Below, in pieces: positions 7,932 to 15,759 of a DNA stretch of 25,957 nucleotides. Under the pieces are notes generated by a model. It ran no database searches. It worked only from the letters and a program-made list of their open reading frames with translations, and was not told where the DNA came from. The position numbers were made by a program, and so were the translations under genes. The stretch comes from Bacillota bacterium (GTDB lineage: Bacteria; Bacillota; Clostridia; Acetivibrionales; DTU013). The stretch spans positions 1 through 25,957 of the forward strand of contig JAEWQC010000241.1 in the NCBI GenBank assembly GCA_023399355.1, in the 5' to 3' direction. How positions within the stretch are numbered: position 1 is the first letter of the stretch; each line of letters begins with the position of its first letter.

Positions 7932-8033
7932 ATGTTAAAGCTGCTTGCATTTGATTATGCGGCAAGCAGCGGCAGGAGACTATTGAAGAATATGCTGTTA
8001 TTTCCCAAAGAAAGTCATGAGTGGTATAATTAA
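7932..8033 (+). pseudogene. Relic of a rhamnulokinase-like gene (N-terminal end)
   Basis: An ATG at 7932 with GGAGG 7 bp upstream opens a 33-codon frame starting MLKLLAFDYAASSGR, which matches the conserved beginning of rhamnulokinases (LLAFDxGASSGR, the phosphate-1 region of the FGGY/ASKHA fold). The homology ends after about 16 residues and the frame stops at 8031-8033. The rest of the kinase is gone. The same bases form the 9-bp inverted repeat GCTGCTTGC/GCAAGCAGC (7940-7970). The remaining bases of 7686-8079 hold no other gene that I can support. Confidence 0.5.
8025..8030 (+). promoter_or_regulatory. Possible extended -10 of the GH1 gene
   Basis: TATAAT preceded by TG one base upstream (TGGTATAAT), about 50 bp before the GH1 start. 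No good -35 box is visible, so this is tentative. Confidence 0.35.
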
Positions 8034-8079
8034 TATGAAATAATAAATAGGATATCTGCTAAATAACGGGGGTGGTGAG

Positions 8080-9387
8080 ATGGTCGGCAGCAATAAGAAT
8101 ACATTGACTTTCCGGCTTCCTGACAATTTCCTGATGGGTGCGGCTACAGCTGCGACCCAGATAGAGGGCGGCGATACCAACAACGACTGGTATGAGTGGT
8201 GCATGAAGGGGAAGATCCTGGACGGATCCTCTTGTATCCGCGCGGATGACCATTGGAACAGGGTTAAAGAAGATATTGAACTAATGAAACAACTCAACTT
8301 CAAGGTTTACCGCATGGGTCTGGAATGGAGCAGGATCGAGCCGAAGAACGGAAACTTTGACGAAGCAGCCGTTGAACATTACAGAGAGGAAATCAAGCTT
8401 CTTCTTGGGAATGGGATTAAGCCGCTGGTCACGCTGCACCATTTTACAAACCCGCTCTGGTTTGTATCCGAGGGGGGCTTCGAAAAAAGTACGTCTGTAA
8501 AATACTTCGAAAGATATACGGGATATGTGCTTGAAAAGCTTGGCGATCTGGTCGGTGAATACATAACCATCAACGAGCCCAATGTCTACATGGCAAACGG
8601 ATATTATTTCGCCAGCTGGCCGCCGGGTAAAAAAGATTTCCGGCTTGCCATGAAGGTATGCAGGAACATGGCCTTATGCCATATTGCAGCCTACCGGGCA
8701 ATTCACGGGATCCGTGAGAAAAAGGGCTTTTCAGGCAGGACCATGGTAGGTGTTGCCAACCATTTGCGGGTGTTTGATCCCTATTCAAAAAATCCGCTGG
8801 ATTTTATCGCTTCAAAGATCATGCCGTTTATTTTTCAGGATGCCATCATCAGATCGATGACAAGTGGGATTCTGATTCCGCCGATTGGCTTTGGCGCACC
8901 TTTGGGGAAGGGACGTTTCTGCGATTTCATCGGAATCAACTATTATACCCGGAGTGGTGTCCATTTCAAGGGCTTCAAGGACGATACCATCCCCGGCAAT
9001 CCACAAAATGACCTGGGGTGGGAGATCTATCCCGAAGGGTTGTCCAGGCTGTGCCGGCATTACTATAAAAAATACAGGGCACCCATATGGATCACTGAGA
9101 ACGGCACTTGTGATGCCAACGATTCCTTCAGATCCAAATACATTTATACGCATCTTAACGAAATAGCCAAACTTTGTGAAGAAGGAATTCCAATTGAGAG
9201 ATACTACCATTGGACACTGATGGACAATTTTGAGTGGCTTGAAGGGGAGGCAGCCCGATTCGGTCTTATCGAAGTCAATTATCAGACACAGAAACGTATA
9301 ATCAGAAAAAGCGGAGAATTTTATGGGGAATTATGCAAAGCGAATGCATGCACAACCCCCCTGGCGCAAAAATATCTGCAAGACTGA
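8080..9387 (+). CDS. Glycoside hydrolase family 1 (beta-glucosidase-like)
   Basis: A 435-residue GH1 enzyme that would cleave beta-linked glucosides or related sugars with retention. The start FLMGAATAATQIEG is the family's N-terminal sugar-binding segment. The acid/base Glu is E166 in TINEPNVY, the nucleophile is E340 in ITENGTCD, and the tail HWTLMDNFEWLEG is the aglycone-side signature. No 6-phospho-binding tail typical of the phospho-beta-glucosidases is obvious, and there is no PTS gene nearby. No signal peptide, so it acts in the cytoplasm on imported sugar. ATG at 8080 follows GGGGGTGGTGAG. It is convergent with the GT-CsaB gene, only 47 bp away, with no strong terminator seen between them. 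Substrate specificity is not determined. Confidence 0.92.
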   Translation: MVGSNKNTLTFRLPDNFLMGAATAATQIEGGDTNNDWYEWCMKGKILDGSSCIRADDHWNRVKEDIELMKQLNFKVYRMGLEWSRIEPKNGNFDEAAVEHYREEIKLLLGNGIKPLVTLHHFTNPLWFVSEGGFEKSTSVKYFERYTGYVLEKLGDLVGEYITINEPNVYMANGYYFASWPPGKKDFRLAMKVCRNMALCHIAAYRAIHGIREKKGFSGRTMVGVANHLRVFDPYSKNPLDFIASKIMPFIFQDAIIRSMTSGILIPPIGFGAPLGKGRFCDFIGINYYTRSGVHFKGFKDDTIPGNPQNDLGWEIYPEGLSRLCRHYYKKYRAPIWITENGTCDANDSFRSKYIYTHLNEIAKLCEEGIPIERYYHWTLMDNFEWLEGEAARFGLIEVNYQTQKRIIRKSGEFYGELCKANACTTPLAQKYLQD

Positions 9388-9434
9388 CGAACGCTTCGAC
9401 CCGAAAAATGTAATGCTGGCGGTCTCTGCAATTT

Positions 9435-11693
9435 TTAACTGTCCTGGTCAGCGGAGAATATCAGATCAACCGCGACTTTCGCATTCTCGCGGGCTTTCTC
9501 CTTCAGCACGGGCATATCAGCTTCAAGCTGTCTGCTTATTTCACAGCTGTTTTCCCAGACTTGATCTGTCAGCTTTATCAGATTCTCATATTCCAGGAAT
9601 CTCACATCTCCGGCTGAGGGCTGATGGATACAATCCAGAAAGCCCTGGATCTTCGGATCATATACAAGACCGACCATCGGCACTGCGGCAACAGCGGAAA
9701 AAACCAATGCATGCAGCCTCATTCCAAGGAGCATGTGAGACTTGGAGATAAAGTCGTAGGTCTGATACACATTAAGCTTTTCCTTAATGATGAAGCTTTT
9801 GTTCTTCATTTTGGCTGCTACATTTTCCAGGATGGGGATGTCATCGGGATGCTGCATTGGGATGAATACCGGAAAAGCGCCGTATTTGGAGACAATATGA
9901 TCAGCGGCCTGTGCAATTACTGTTTCATATTTTTCGTGTTCAAATTTTTCATGCCCGGGATATTTCCTGAGTGAAATGCCGAGCAAAGGCTTTCCTTCAT
10001 TAATTTGCAGGTGTTCAAGGATATTTGTTTCGATGGAGGGACTGCCGTCCGTGACTGTAAGTGCGGCATCCGCAGTTAAAAGTATCTGGGGTTTGCTGAT
10101 GTTCATATGCTCCAGTTCGGAAAAGGATAGTTTCTCCCTCAGCGTGATTACATCAACCTTGTTGATAATTTTATTAGTCAATATCCTGTTCAGCCTCTTC
10201 CTTAAAGGCCCGATACCATTCGCGTAGAACATAACCTTCAGTTTGAGCTTTTTTGCCAGCCAAACCGTACTGAGATAAAAAACCAGCGAACGCGTGCTGG
10301 TATTATCCTGCAGCAAATTGCCTCCGCCATAGATGAACGCTTTCGAGCGTTTCATGGACTGAAGAATACGGAGCATGTTAATACGGCTGATAGAGGGAAC
10401 TTTGAAATCCCTGGAGGTGTTTGCAGGATATTTTGAGAGGATGAGCAGCCGGATGTCCGGCTTAAATATCTTCAGGTCCTTAATAATCGACATCAGCAAG
10501 GCGTCGTCCCCAATATTTTTAAAACCGTAATATCCCAGGATAATTGCATCGTAGATTTTCCTGCCGTTTTTTAACGTTTCCTGCTTGTCAAGAATCTGGC
10601 GATAGATATCCCATTGCGTTTTTGCCATGCTTTCTACGGAAAAATCCTTCAAGGCTTTCTCATAAAGGGTTTTGCCCATTTGTACCCGTTTTGTTTCGTC
10701 TTCCGCCAATTCGATGATGAGCTGCGAAAAGTGTTTGTAATCGCCGGGTTCAAACATATAACCGTTTTTCCCGTTTTCTATCAGATCTGGAATACCCCCT
10801 ACATTACTGCTTATCGTCGCTTTTTTGAACCGCGCGCCTTCCAGTATCGAATAGGGGAAGCTCTCACTGATTGATGTCAGCACACTGATGTCGATACTGC
10901 TCATCAGTTCATTGGGATCGTCAAGCCAACCGAGAAAGAATACGGTATCGGTTAAACCGAGGCTTGCCGTGAGTGCTTCCAGTTGCTTTCTGTCTTCTCC
11001 GTCACCACCGATGAGGAATTTAACCCGGGAGTTTACATCCTTGACCAGGCGAGCTGCCCTGACGATTGTGTCAATGCTCTTTACCGGGTACAGCCTTGCT
11101 GCGATGCCTACGATCACATCGCCTTCCTGAATATCCAGATTGTATTTCCTGATCAGTTGGTCACGCGAATAATCTGCAACAGGGACGGAAAAATCTATTC
11201 CGTTATATAGAATATAAATATCGAGCGGATTGAATCTTCTGTTGATGAGCATTTCTTTAAAATTACCCGATACACCGATGTAATTGTGCATAAAGCGCAG
11301 GGCAATCGAATTTGTGAGGCCTATGGTCATACGCCTGAGCCTGCTGTGCATGTAGTCCAGACGATAATCACTATGTACGGTGGTAACCGTTGGCGGACCG
11401 TGCCTGCCCCTTGCGGCAAGTGAAAACATATTGGCCTTTGCGCCATGGGAGTGGACGATATCACAGCCGCCGTCCCTGATCATATGAGTTACTTTCCTGA
11501 TATCTGCAAAGATATTTCCCGATTTGACAACAGTCACATCGATTCCGAGCGTGCGTGCATCCTCTGCAAAGATACCGGGACGGAGGCTGATGAGCTTTAC
11601 CTCCATGTGCTGCGACAGTTCCTTTAAAAGGTATAATACATGTGTTTTTGCACCACCTATATCACCGCCGCCTATCAGGTGAACGATTTTCAT
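9435..11693 (-). CDS. csaB: Fused GT4 glycosyltransferase / CsaB polysaccharide pyruvyl transferase
   Basis: A 752-residue two-domain protein. Residues 1-370 are a GT-B glycosyltransferase of family GT4: GGGDIGGAKTHVLYL (8-22), GVSGNFKEM (140-148), GIAARLYPVK (196-205) and the ESFPYSILE EX7E motif (277-285). Residues 380-752 are a CsaB-type ketal pyruvyl transferase: ILGYYGFKNIGDDALL (385-400), YGGGNLLQD (455-463), NGIGPL (492-497) and LLGMRLHALVFSA (656-668). CsaB adds pyruvate to a secondary cell-wall polymer, the anchor for S-layer-homology domains. In Bacillus it is usually a separate protein. ATG at 11693 has AGGAGG 6 bp upstream. It follows a truncated glycosyltransferase on the same strand. 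The fusion suggests sugar addition and pyruvylation are coupled; acceptor unknown. Confidence 0.88.
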   Translation of the reverse strand: MKIVHLIGGGDIGGAKTHVLYLLKELSQHMEVKLISLRPGIFAEDARTLGIDVTVVKSGNIFADIRKVTHMIRDGGCDIVHSHGAKANMFSLAARGRHGPPTVTTVHSDYRLDYMHSRLRRMTIGLTNSIALRFMHNYIGVSGNFKEMLINRRFNPLDIYILYNGIDFSVPVADYSRDQLIRKYNLDIQEGDVIVGIAARLYPVKSIDTIVRAARLVKDVNSRVKFLIGGDGEDRKQLEALTASLGLTDTVFFLGWLDDPNELMSSIDISVLTSISESFPYSILEGARFKKATISSNVGGIPDLIENGKNGYMFEPGDYKHFSQLIIELAEDETKRVQMGKTLYEKALKDFSVESMAKTQWDIYRQILDKQETLKNGRKIYDAIILGYYGFKNIGDDALLMSIIKDLKIFKPDIRLLILSKYPANTSRDFKVPSISRINMLRILQSMKRSKAFIYGGGNLLQDNTSTRSLVFYLSTVWLAKKLKLKVMFYANGIGPLRKRLNRILTNKIINKVDVITLREKLSFSELEHMNISKPQILLTADAALTVTDGSPSIETNILEHLQINEGKPLLGISLRKYPGHEKFEHEKYETVIAQAADHIVSKYGAFPVFIPMQHPDDIPILENVAAKMKNKSFIIKEKLNVYQTYDFISKSHMLLGMRLHALVFSAVAAVPMVGLVYDPKIQGFLDCIHQPSAGDVRFLEYENLIKLTDQVWENSCEISRQLEADMPVLKEKARENAKVAVDLIFSADQDS

Positions 11694-11820
11694 GACGAAC
11701 CTCCTATATACAATGAAAAAAGACCCGGGCGCTTCAATTTTCCACTTGTATTACCTTTAGTAGCTTGCTGTAAAAAAGAAATGATTCCTTATCCCGATCT
11801 TTTTGCAGCAGAATATTATG

Positions 11821-12423
11821 TTATACCTTTTCCAACTTTTTGGCGACTGCGGCTCTGCAGGCTTTTTCAAAAATTTCCGACAACTCCTGCGTAAGAATCT
11901 CCGACTCTCCATGTACGATTAAATCAGCGCTTTCTGTTATCCTGGACATCAAATTTTTTTCATGGCTTCTTACCGGGAGACTATCAAAATCCAAATCAGC
12001 TACCCAGGGGAGCTTTGGACATTTTTTCTTTAACCACAAACCAACAAGATGAGAACTGTAGGGAGGAGAAATTGTGTAGACCAGATCAATACCTCCGTTT
12101 TTTGCAATCCGCAGCGCCTTCCTTCTGGATTGGAACTCCCACACTCTTTGCCCGTCAGGCAGCAACAGGAAGAGGATGAAATTCATCATGACTTGAAGAA
12201 TATGCGGGAGACCTGTTTTGACCTGATAGCCGATCTTTATGATATCAATATCCTCGGGTACCTGCAAGGTTTGTTCCTCCATAGAATTGGGCGCCGCTGC
12301 GTGCGTGAGTATAACAGGCTCCCAGCCATAGTCCCTCAGTGAATTTATAAAATTGACAACCCTTTCTGTGCCGGGATATTTATGAGGCGGAAAGGAATAG
12401 ACTATTACCAATACACTTTTCAT
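11821..12423 (-). CDS. Truncated GT4-type glycosyltransferase (N-terminal domain only)
   Basis: A 200-residue protein matching only the acceptor-side half of a WbuB-like GT-B glycosyltransferase: VIVYSFPPHKYPGTERVVNF at about 6-25, DLVYTISPPYSSHLVGLWLK at about 113-132, and PWVADLDFDSLPVR at about 138-151 where relatives carry PWVADFRDPW. The nucleotide-sugar-binding second domain with its EX7E motif is missing, since full enzymes are near 400 residues. After its TAA (11821-11823) the same frame stays open for 28 codons to TGA at 11734-11736, as though a longer gene was shortened. It starts 6 bp after the oadG stop and lies upstream of the GT-CsaB fusion. It is probably inactive as a transferase unless it pairs with another protein. 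Confidence 0.65.
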   Translation of the reverse strand: MKSVLVIVYSFPPHKYPGTERVVNFINSLRDYGWEPVILTHAAAPNSMEEQTLQVPEDIDIIKIGYQVKTGLPHILQVMMNFILFLLLPDGQRVWEFQSRRKALRIAKNGGIDLVYTISPPYSSHLVGLWLKKKCPKLPWVADLDFDSLPVRSHEKNLMSRITESADLIVHGESEILTQELSEIFEKACRAAVAKKLEKV

Positions 12424-12429
12424 AACGGG

Positions 12430-12588
12430 TCAAACCTCGGGCTTATAAGGAAACAGCCAGGTCAGAAGCCTTATGATCAGATAAAAGAGGATCAGTACGG
12501 CGAAAACACCCAGCATGCCTCCAAGTGTAACCAGTAATCCCGGTCCCATTATATTTGGGTCTGTAATGTTTTTAATAAAATTCAACAT
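12430..12588 (-). CDS. oadG: Short OadG-like gamma subunit of a Na+-pump decarboxylase
   Basis: A 52-residue membrane peptide. ATG at 12588 has AGGAGG 7 bp upstream. A single hydrophobic helix with GPGLLVTLGGMLGVFAVLIL (15-34) matches the OadG pattern of a Gly-Met-rich start followed by VFxxL; a short cytosolic tail ends PYKPEV, without the long Pro/His-rich tail of classical gamma subunits. In oxaloacetate and methylmalonyl-CoA decarboxylases, gamma holds the alpha and beta subunits together. It follows oadB by about 100 bp on the same strand and is 6 bp before the next gene, fitting one transcript. Small size and lack of a tail lower certainty. Confidence 0.7.
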   Translation of the reverse strand: MLNFIKNITDPNIMGPGLLVTLGGMLGVFAVLILFYLIIRLLTWLFPYKPEV

Positions 12589-12690
12589 TCTGTTTCCTCC
12601 TGTAAATCATTCTTCCCGTTTGAGTCTTCGCCGTATCCTCTCGTTCTGCGGCATACAGCGGATCCATTCCTCAATGCATGACCTGCGAAA

Positions 12691-13932
12691 CTAGCGCAGG
12701 AGTATCGGTATGACAGCAAGTATAAGTCCGCCCGCTATGATGGAACCCAGCTGTCCGGAGACGTTTGCGCTTACGGATTGCATCAGGATAAAATTCGTGG
12801 GATCTTCATCCTTTGCCATCTTTTGAATGACCCTTGCAGACATCGGAAAGGCAGAGATGCCTGCAGCTCCGATCATAGGATTTATCTTGGCTTTACGGAA
12901 AAGGTTCAGGAACTTGGCAAACAGTACACCGCCGGCCGTATCAAATACAAACGCAATCAGACCCATGAACAGGATTAAAATGGTTTCCTTCTTCAGAAAG
13001 TTCTCGGCAAGCATGGTCGAACCGATTGTCAAGCCAAGCAGCAGTGTCACAAGGTTGGCCAGTTCATTCTGTGCCGCTTTTGAAAGTCTTTCCAGTACGC
13101 CGCATTCACGGACCAGATTGCCGAACATGAGGAAGCCGACAAGCGGAACGCTGATTGGCGCAACCAGACCGGCAATGATGGTCACGGTGATTGGAAATGC
13201 AATCAGGACAGCTTTGGATACTTTTGCATCCTTATATTCCATTCTGATTAATCGCTCGTTTTTTGTAGTCAGCAGCTTCACGACAGGCGGCTGTATGATG
13301 GGGACAAGAGCCATATAGGAATAGGCTGCCACGGATATGGGGCCAAAGTATTGCTTCGCGAATTTACCGGCTACATATATTGCTGTCGGACCGTCAGCAG
13401 CACCGATGATTCCTATTGCTGCTGCGACTTTCAAATCAAAGCCGAGAGCCAGGGCCACCAGCAGCGTTGCAAATATTCCAAATTGAGCGGCTGCACCAAA
13501 AAAAATCATGACCGGATTTCTGAATAACGGAGTGAAATCAATCATTGCACCGATTGCAATAAATATGAGAACAGGGAAAAGCTCCGTAAGAATACCGGAA
13601 TTAAGCAGTATTTCGAGAACACCGGGTTCTACACGATAGGCTTGTCCGGAACTGTTAAACAAAAAATGCATGTTGTTTTCAAATAATGCCCTTGATCCGG
13701 GATTGTTTCTGACAAACTCTGTGACGAATGGGTCAAGGACATTTTCGGAGGCGAACTTGACGACCGATTGGGGAAGGTTTACCAGTATTGCGCCAAAACC
13801 TATGGGAAGGAGCAACATGGGTTCATAATCCTTTTTAACCGCCAGATAAATCAACGCAAGACCAATCAGGAACATCAGCAGCATTTTAATGTTTATTGCA
13901 GCAAAGCCCGAATAAAGTTCTTTTAAATCCAT
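12691..13932 (-). CDS. oadB: Sodium ion-translocating decarboxylase, beta subunit
   Basis: A 413-residue integral membrane protein, the carboxybiotin decarboxylase and Na+ channel of oxaloacetate/methylmalonyl-CoA/glutaconyl-CoA decarboxylases. It has about nine to eleven hydrophobic segments. The Na+-binding region GIIGAADGPTAIYVAGKF (173-190, key Asp180) and the second signature INPMIGAAGISAFPMSARV (350-368) are intact. The ATG at 13932 is chosen because AGGAG is 7 bp upstream; the open frame further upstream lacks a ribosome site and overlaps the promoter. A hydrophilic loop at about 60-107 is a common clostridial insertion. No alpha (carboxyltransferase) or biotin-carrier gene is in the window, so the acid substrate cannot be assigned; the partner may be elsewhere on the genome. 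Confidence 0.9.
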   Translation of the reverse strand: MDLKELYSGFAAINIKMLLMFLIGLALIYLAVKKDYEPMLLLPIGFGAILVNLPQSVVKFASENVLDPFVTEFVRNNPGSRALFENNMHFLFNSSGQAYRVEPGVLEILLNSGILTELFPVLIFIAIGAMIDFTPLFRNPVMIFFGAAAQFGIFATLLVALALGFDLKVAAAIGIIGAADGPTAIYVAGKFAKQYFGPISVAAYSYMALVPIIQPPVVKLLTTKNERLIRMEYKDAKVSKAVLIAFPITVTIIAGLVAPISVPLVGFLMFGNLVRECGVLERLSKAAQNELANLVTLLLGLTIGSTMLAENFLKKETILILFMGLIAFVFDTAGGVLFAKFLNLFRKAKINPMIGAAGISAFPMSARVIQKMAKDEDPTNFILMQSVSANVSGQLGSIIAGGLILAVIPILLR

Positions 13933-13995
13933 TATTATTCTCCTGCCGGCAGTGACAAGTAAACAGGCGTGGACAATCAGCCTGTTTCTATTTAT

Positions 13996-14024
13996 AGTAT
14001 ACCTAATGGCGGGAAAATTATCAA
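13996..14024 (-). promoter_or_regulatory. Promoter of the oadB operon
   Basis: On the minus strand, TTGATA (14024-14019) and TATACT (14001-13996) have a 17-bp spacer, about 65 bp upstream of the oadB ATG. Confidence 0.75.
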
Positions 14025-14079
14025 TTGTGAAAAACATGATGTACTGCAAATATGGAGCTTAACCGGGGTTTACAGGTGT

Positions 14080-14154
14080 TTACAGGTGCTTTTTAAACCA
14101 TTTGATCACATTTTTCATCATTACAAAGGTTACCTCATGTCCTGAGGTGGGATC
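14080..14154 (-). pseudogene. Relic of an alpha/beta-hydrolase C-terminus
   Basis: The minus-strand frame from 14154 to the TAA at 14082-14080 reads DPTSGHEVTF... and ends VIKWFKKHL, resembling the last residues of alpha/beta hydrolases or esterases, where a GHE-type His is catalytic. An in-frame TAG lies just upstream, so only 24 codons remain. Tentative. Within the same intergenic stretch, GTTTACAGGT occurs twice in tandem at 14068-14087, overlapping the stop codon. Confidence 0.35.
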
Positions 14155-14222
14155 CTATTCGTACTTGTCCGCAAATCATTGTTAATAATCTCATATGTTA
14201 TGGAAATTACAATTTCTAATGG

Positions 14223-14228
14223 TATAAT
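14223..14228 (+). promoter_or_regulatory. Possible -10 box of the DUF72 gene
   Basis: TATAAT lies about 45 bp before the DUF72 ATG. The expected -35 position reads ATGGAA, a poor match, so support is limited. Confidence 0.4.
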
Positions 14229-14271
14229 ATTGTCAGGTGCAGTCAGGCACAGTAAGAGTCGGAGGTGAAGT

Positions 14272-15042
14272 ATGATCAAGGTAGGCACGGCAGGCTATTC
14301 ATATGCTGACTGGGTTGGACCGTTTTATCCCGAAGGGATGAAATCAACGGGCATGCTTGAATATTATGCGCTCCACTTCAATTTTGTAGAAGTGAATTCA
14401 ACCTATTATCATATGCCGGGTCTCAGACTGTTTGAAGGAATGGACAGAAAGACACCGGCCGACTTCAGGTTTGCCGTCAAGCTGTTTGGCGGCTTCACTC
14501 ATGAAAGGACATCAGGAGCGGAAGAAGCGGAAAAGTTTAAATATTCGCTGGCACCAATCGTACAAAGCAACAAACTGGCTTGTATCCTGGTGCAATTCCC
14601 GTATTCCTTCCATTACAGTGCTGAGAGTGCGGATTACCTGAAGACTTTAAGAGATCAGTTCCAGGGATATGAGCTCAGTATAGAATTCAGGAACAGGGAA
14701 TGGATCAGGAAAGAGGTATTTGACATACTGAAGCAGGAGGAACTGGGTTTTGTCAGTGTTGACGAGCCAGGTCTGCGCGGGCTGATCGGCAATGTTACAG
14801 CAGTCACTTCCAAAACCGCATATATCAGGTTCCATGGCAGAAATGCAGAAAAATGGTATACCGGTGAGGGCTCCGACAGGTACGATTATCTTTATGGTGC
14901 AAGTGAACTGCTGGAGTGGGTGAACAGGTTGCGGGAGCTGGAGGACGATTCCGGCGTCACCCTTGTTTCTTTTAACAATCACCCGAAGGGTAAAGCGATT
15001 GAAAATGCAAAGGCACTGCTGGGGTATCTTGGACAGTCTTGA
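14272..15042 (+). CDS. DUF72 family protein (YecE-like)
   Basis: A 256-residue cytoplasmic protein of the DUF72 family, a TIM-barrel fold whose biochemical role is not established. It begins with the family hallmark VGTAGYSYADWVGPFYPEG (3-21), continues with FNFVEVNSTYYHMP (36-49) and FRFAVKLFGGFTHER (63-77), and ends with VSFNNHPKGKAIENA. Length matches the family. ATG at 14272 has GGAGGTGAAG upstream. It is followed 17 bp later by a GNAT acetyltransferase on the same strand, so they likely share a transcript. I make no claim on function. Confidence 0.92.
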   Translation: MIKVGTAGYSYADWVGPFYPEGMKSTGMLEYYALHFNFVEVNSTYYHMPGLRLFEGMDRKTPADFRFAVKLFGGFTHERTSGAEEAEKFKYSLAPIVQSNKLACILVQFPYSFHYSAESADYLKTLRDQFQGYELSIEFRNREWIRKEVFDILKQEELGFVSVDEPGLRGLIGNVTAVTSKTAYIRFHGRNAEKWYTGEGSDRYDYLYGASELLEWVNRLRELEDDSGVTLVSFNNHPKGKAIENAKALLGYLGQS

Positions 15043-15059
15043 AATATTGGAGGGCGCAT

Positions 15060-15584
15060 ATGGTTGAAATGAGTGCGGATTGCGGCTTGGTTGCAATCAA
15101 ACCACTGGAACTGAATGGGTTGGATGGAATTGTCGAACTGTACAACTGCAGTGACGGGTACCGGTATGCGACAGGCGTTTCATTCCCTGTTACTCAGAAA
15201 GATATCCGGCTAAAGCTGGAGAGGCTTGAAACCAGCAAGAATGAATTTTTTTACGGCATATTTCTGAATAGTGCCAATGCTGTGCTTCAGCTGATCGGAG
15301 TGGTGTCGGGAATTATTCATGAGCAAACGCTGTGGATTAAACTCATTGCAATTTTGCCTCAATTCAGACGCAAGGGAATTGGTGGTGCCTCTGTAGATCT
15401 GCTTTATGATCGCTGCAGAATCATTTATGGCACCAGCAATGTTTTGCTTTCAGTTGTTGGAAAGAATGAGGAGGGAGTGCGATTCTGGCTGAAGCAGGGA
15501 TTTGCTGAAACCGGAAGGTTCACTAAGATGCTTTTTGGCGATCCATCACCGTATGAGGTCATAATCATGAATAAAAAACTGTGA
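15060..15584 (+). CDS. GNAT-family N-acetyltransferase
   Basis: A 174-residue acetyltransferase of the Gcn5-related fold. Motif A is IAILPQFRRKGIGGASVDLL (about 97-116), with the R-x-x-G-x-G acetyl-CoA pyrophosphate loop as RRKGIG, and motif B is VVGKNEEGVRFWLKQGF. The start at ATG 15060 has GGAGGG 5 bp upstream; a frame extension back to TTG 15039 overlaps the DUF72 stop and has no ribosome site. Acceptor unknown: candidates are small amines, ribosomal proteins or antibiotics. It is the last gene of a two-gene unit and no strong terminator is visible afterwards. Confidence 0.85.
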   Translation: MVEMSADCGLVAIKPLELNGLDGIVELYNCSDGYRYATGVSFPVTQKDIRLKLERLETSKNEFFYGIFLNSANAVLQLIGVVSGIIHEQTLWIKLIAILPQFRRKGIGGASVDLLYDRCRIIYGTSNVLLSVVGKNEEGVRFWLKQGFAETGRFTKMLFGDPSPYEVIIMNKKL

Positions 15585-15650
15585 AGTGCTGTAAGGGTGG
15601 ATTATGCCAAAATGTTAACATAATACTCCCATATAAGCAATCTTACGGGT

Positions 15651-15679
15651 TTGACAAACTTCTGTCCTATCGGTATAAT
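15651..15679 (+). promoter_or_regulatory. Promoter of the riboswitch-NlpC/P60 gene
   Basis: Exact consensus TTGACA (15651-15656), 17-bp spacer and TATAAT (15674-15679). This gives a leader of about 260 nt before the ATG at 15947. Confidence 0.9.
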
Positions 15680-15759
15680 ATGCATATAACGGTATAATTT
15701 ATTCAAAAAAATTGTGAAAAATCACATATCACGGATTTTTTTGCATGAAATCCAATTAC

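Noticed and set aside
7940..7970. 9-bp inverted repeat as a terminator
   Set aside because: No T-run on either strand, and it lies in the rhamnulokinase-like relic.
12827..13318. 163-codon plus-strand frame inside oadB
   Set aside because: Antisense shadow of a well-conserved membrane protein gene.
13933..14049. N-terminal extension of oadB by 39 codons
   Set aside because: It would start inside or before the promoter, with no ribosome site; the ATG at 13932 has AGGAG at proper distance.
15585..15650. Terminator after the GNAT gene
   Set aside because: GGATTATG/CATAATA can pair, but there is no T-run; not convincing.
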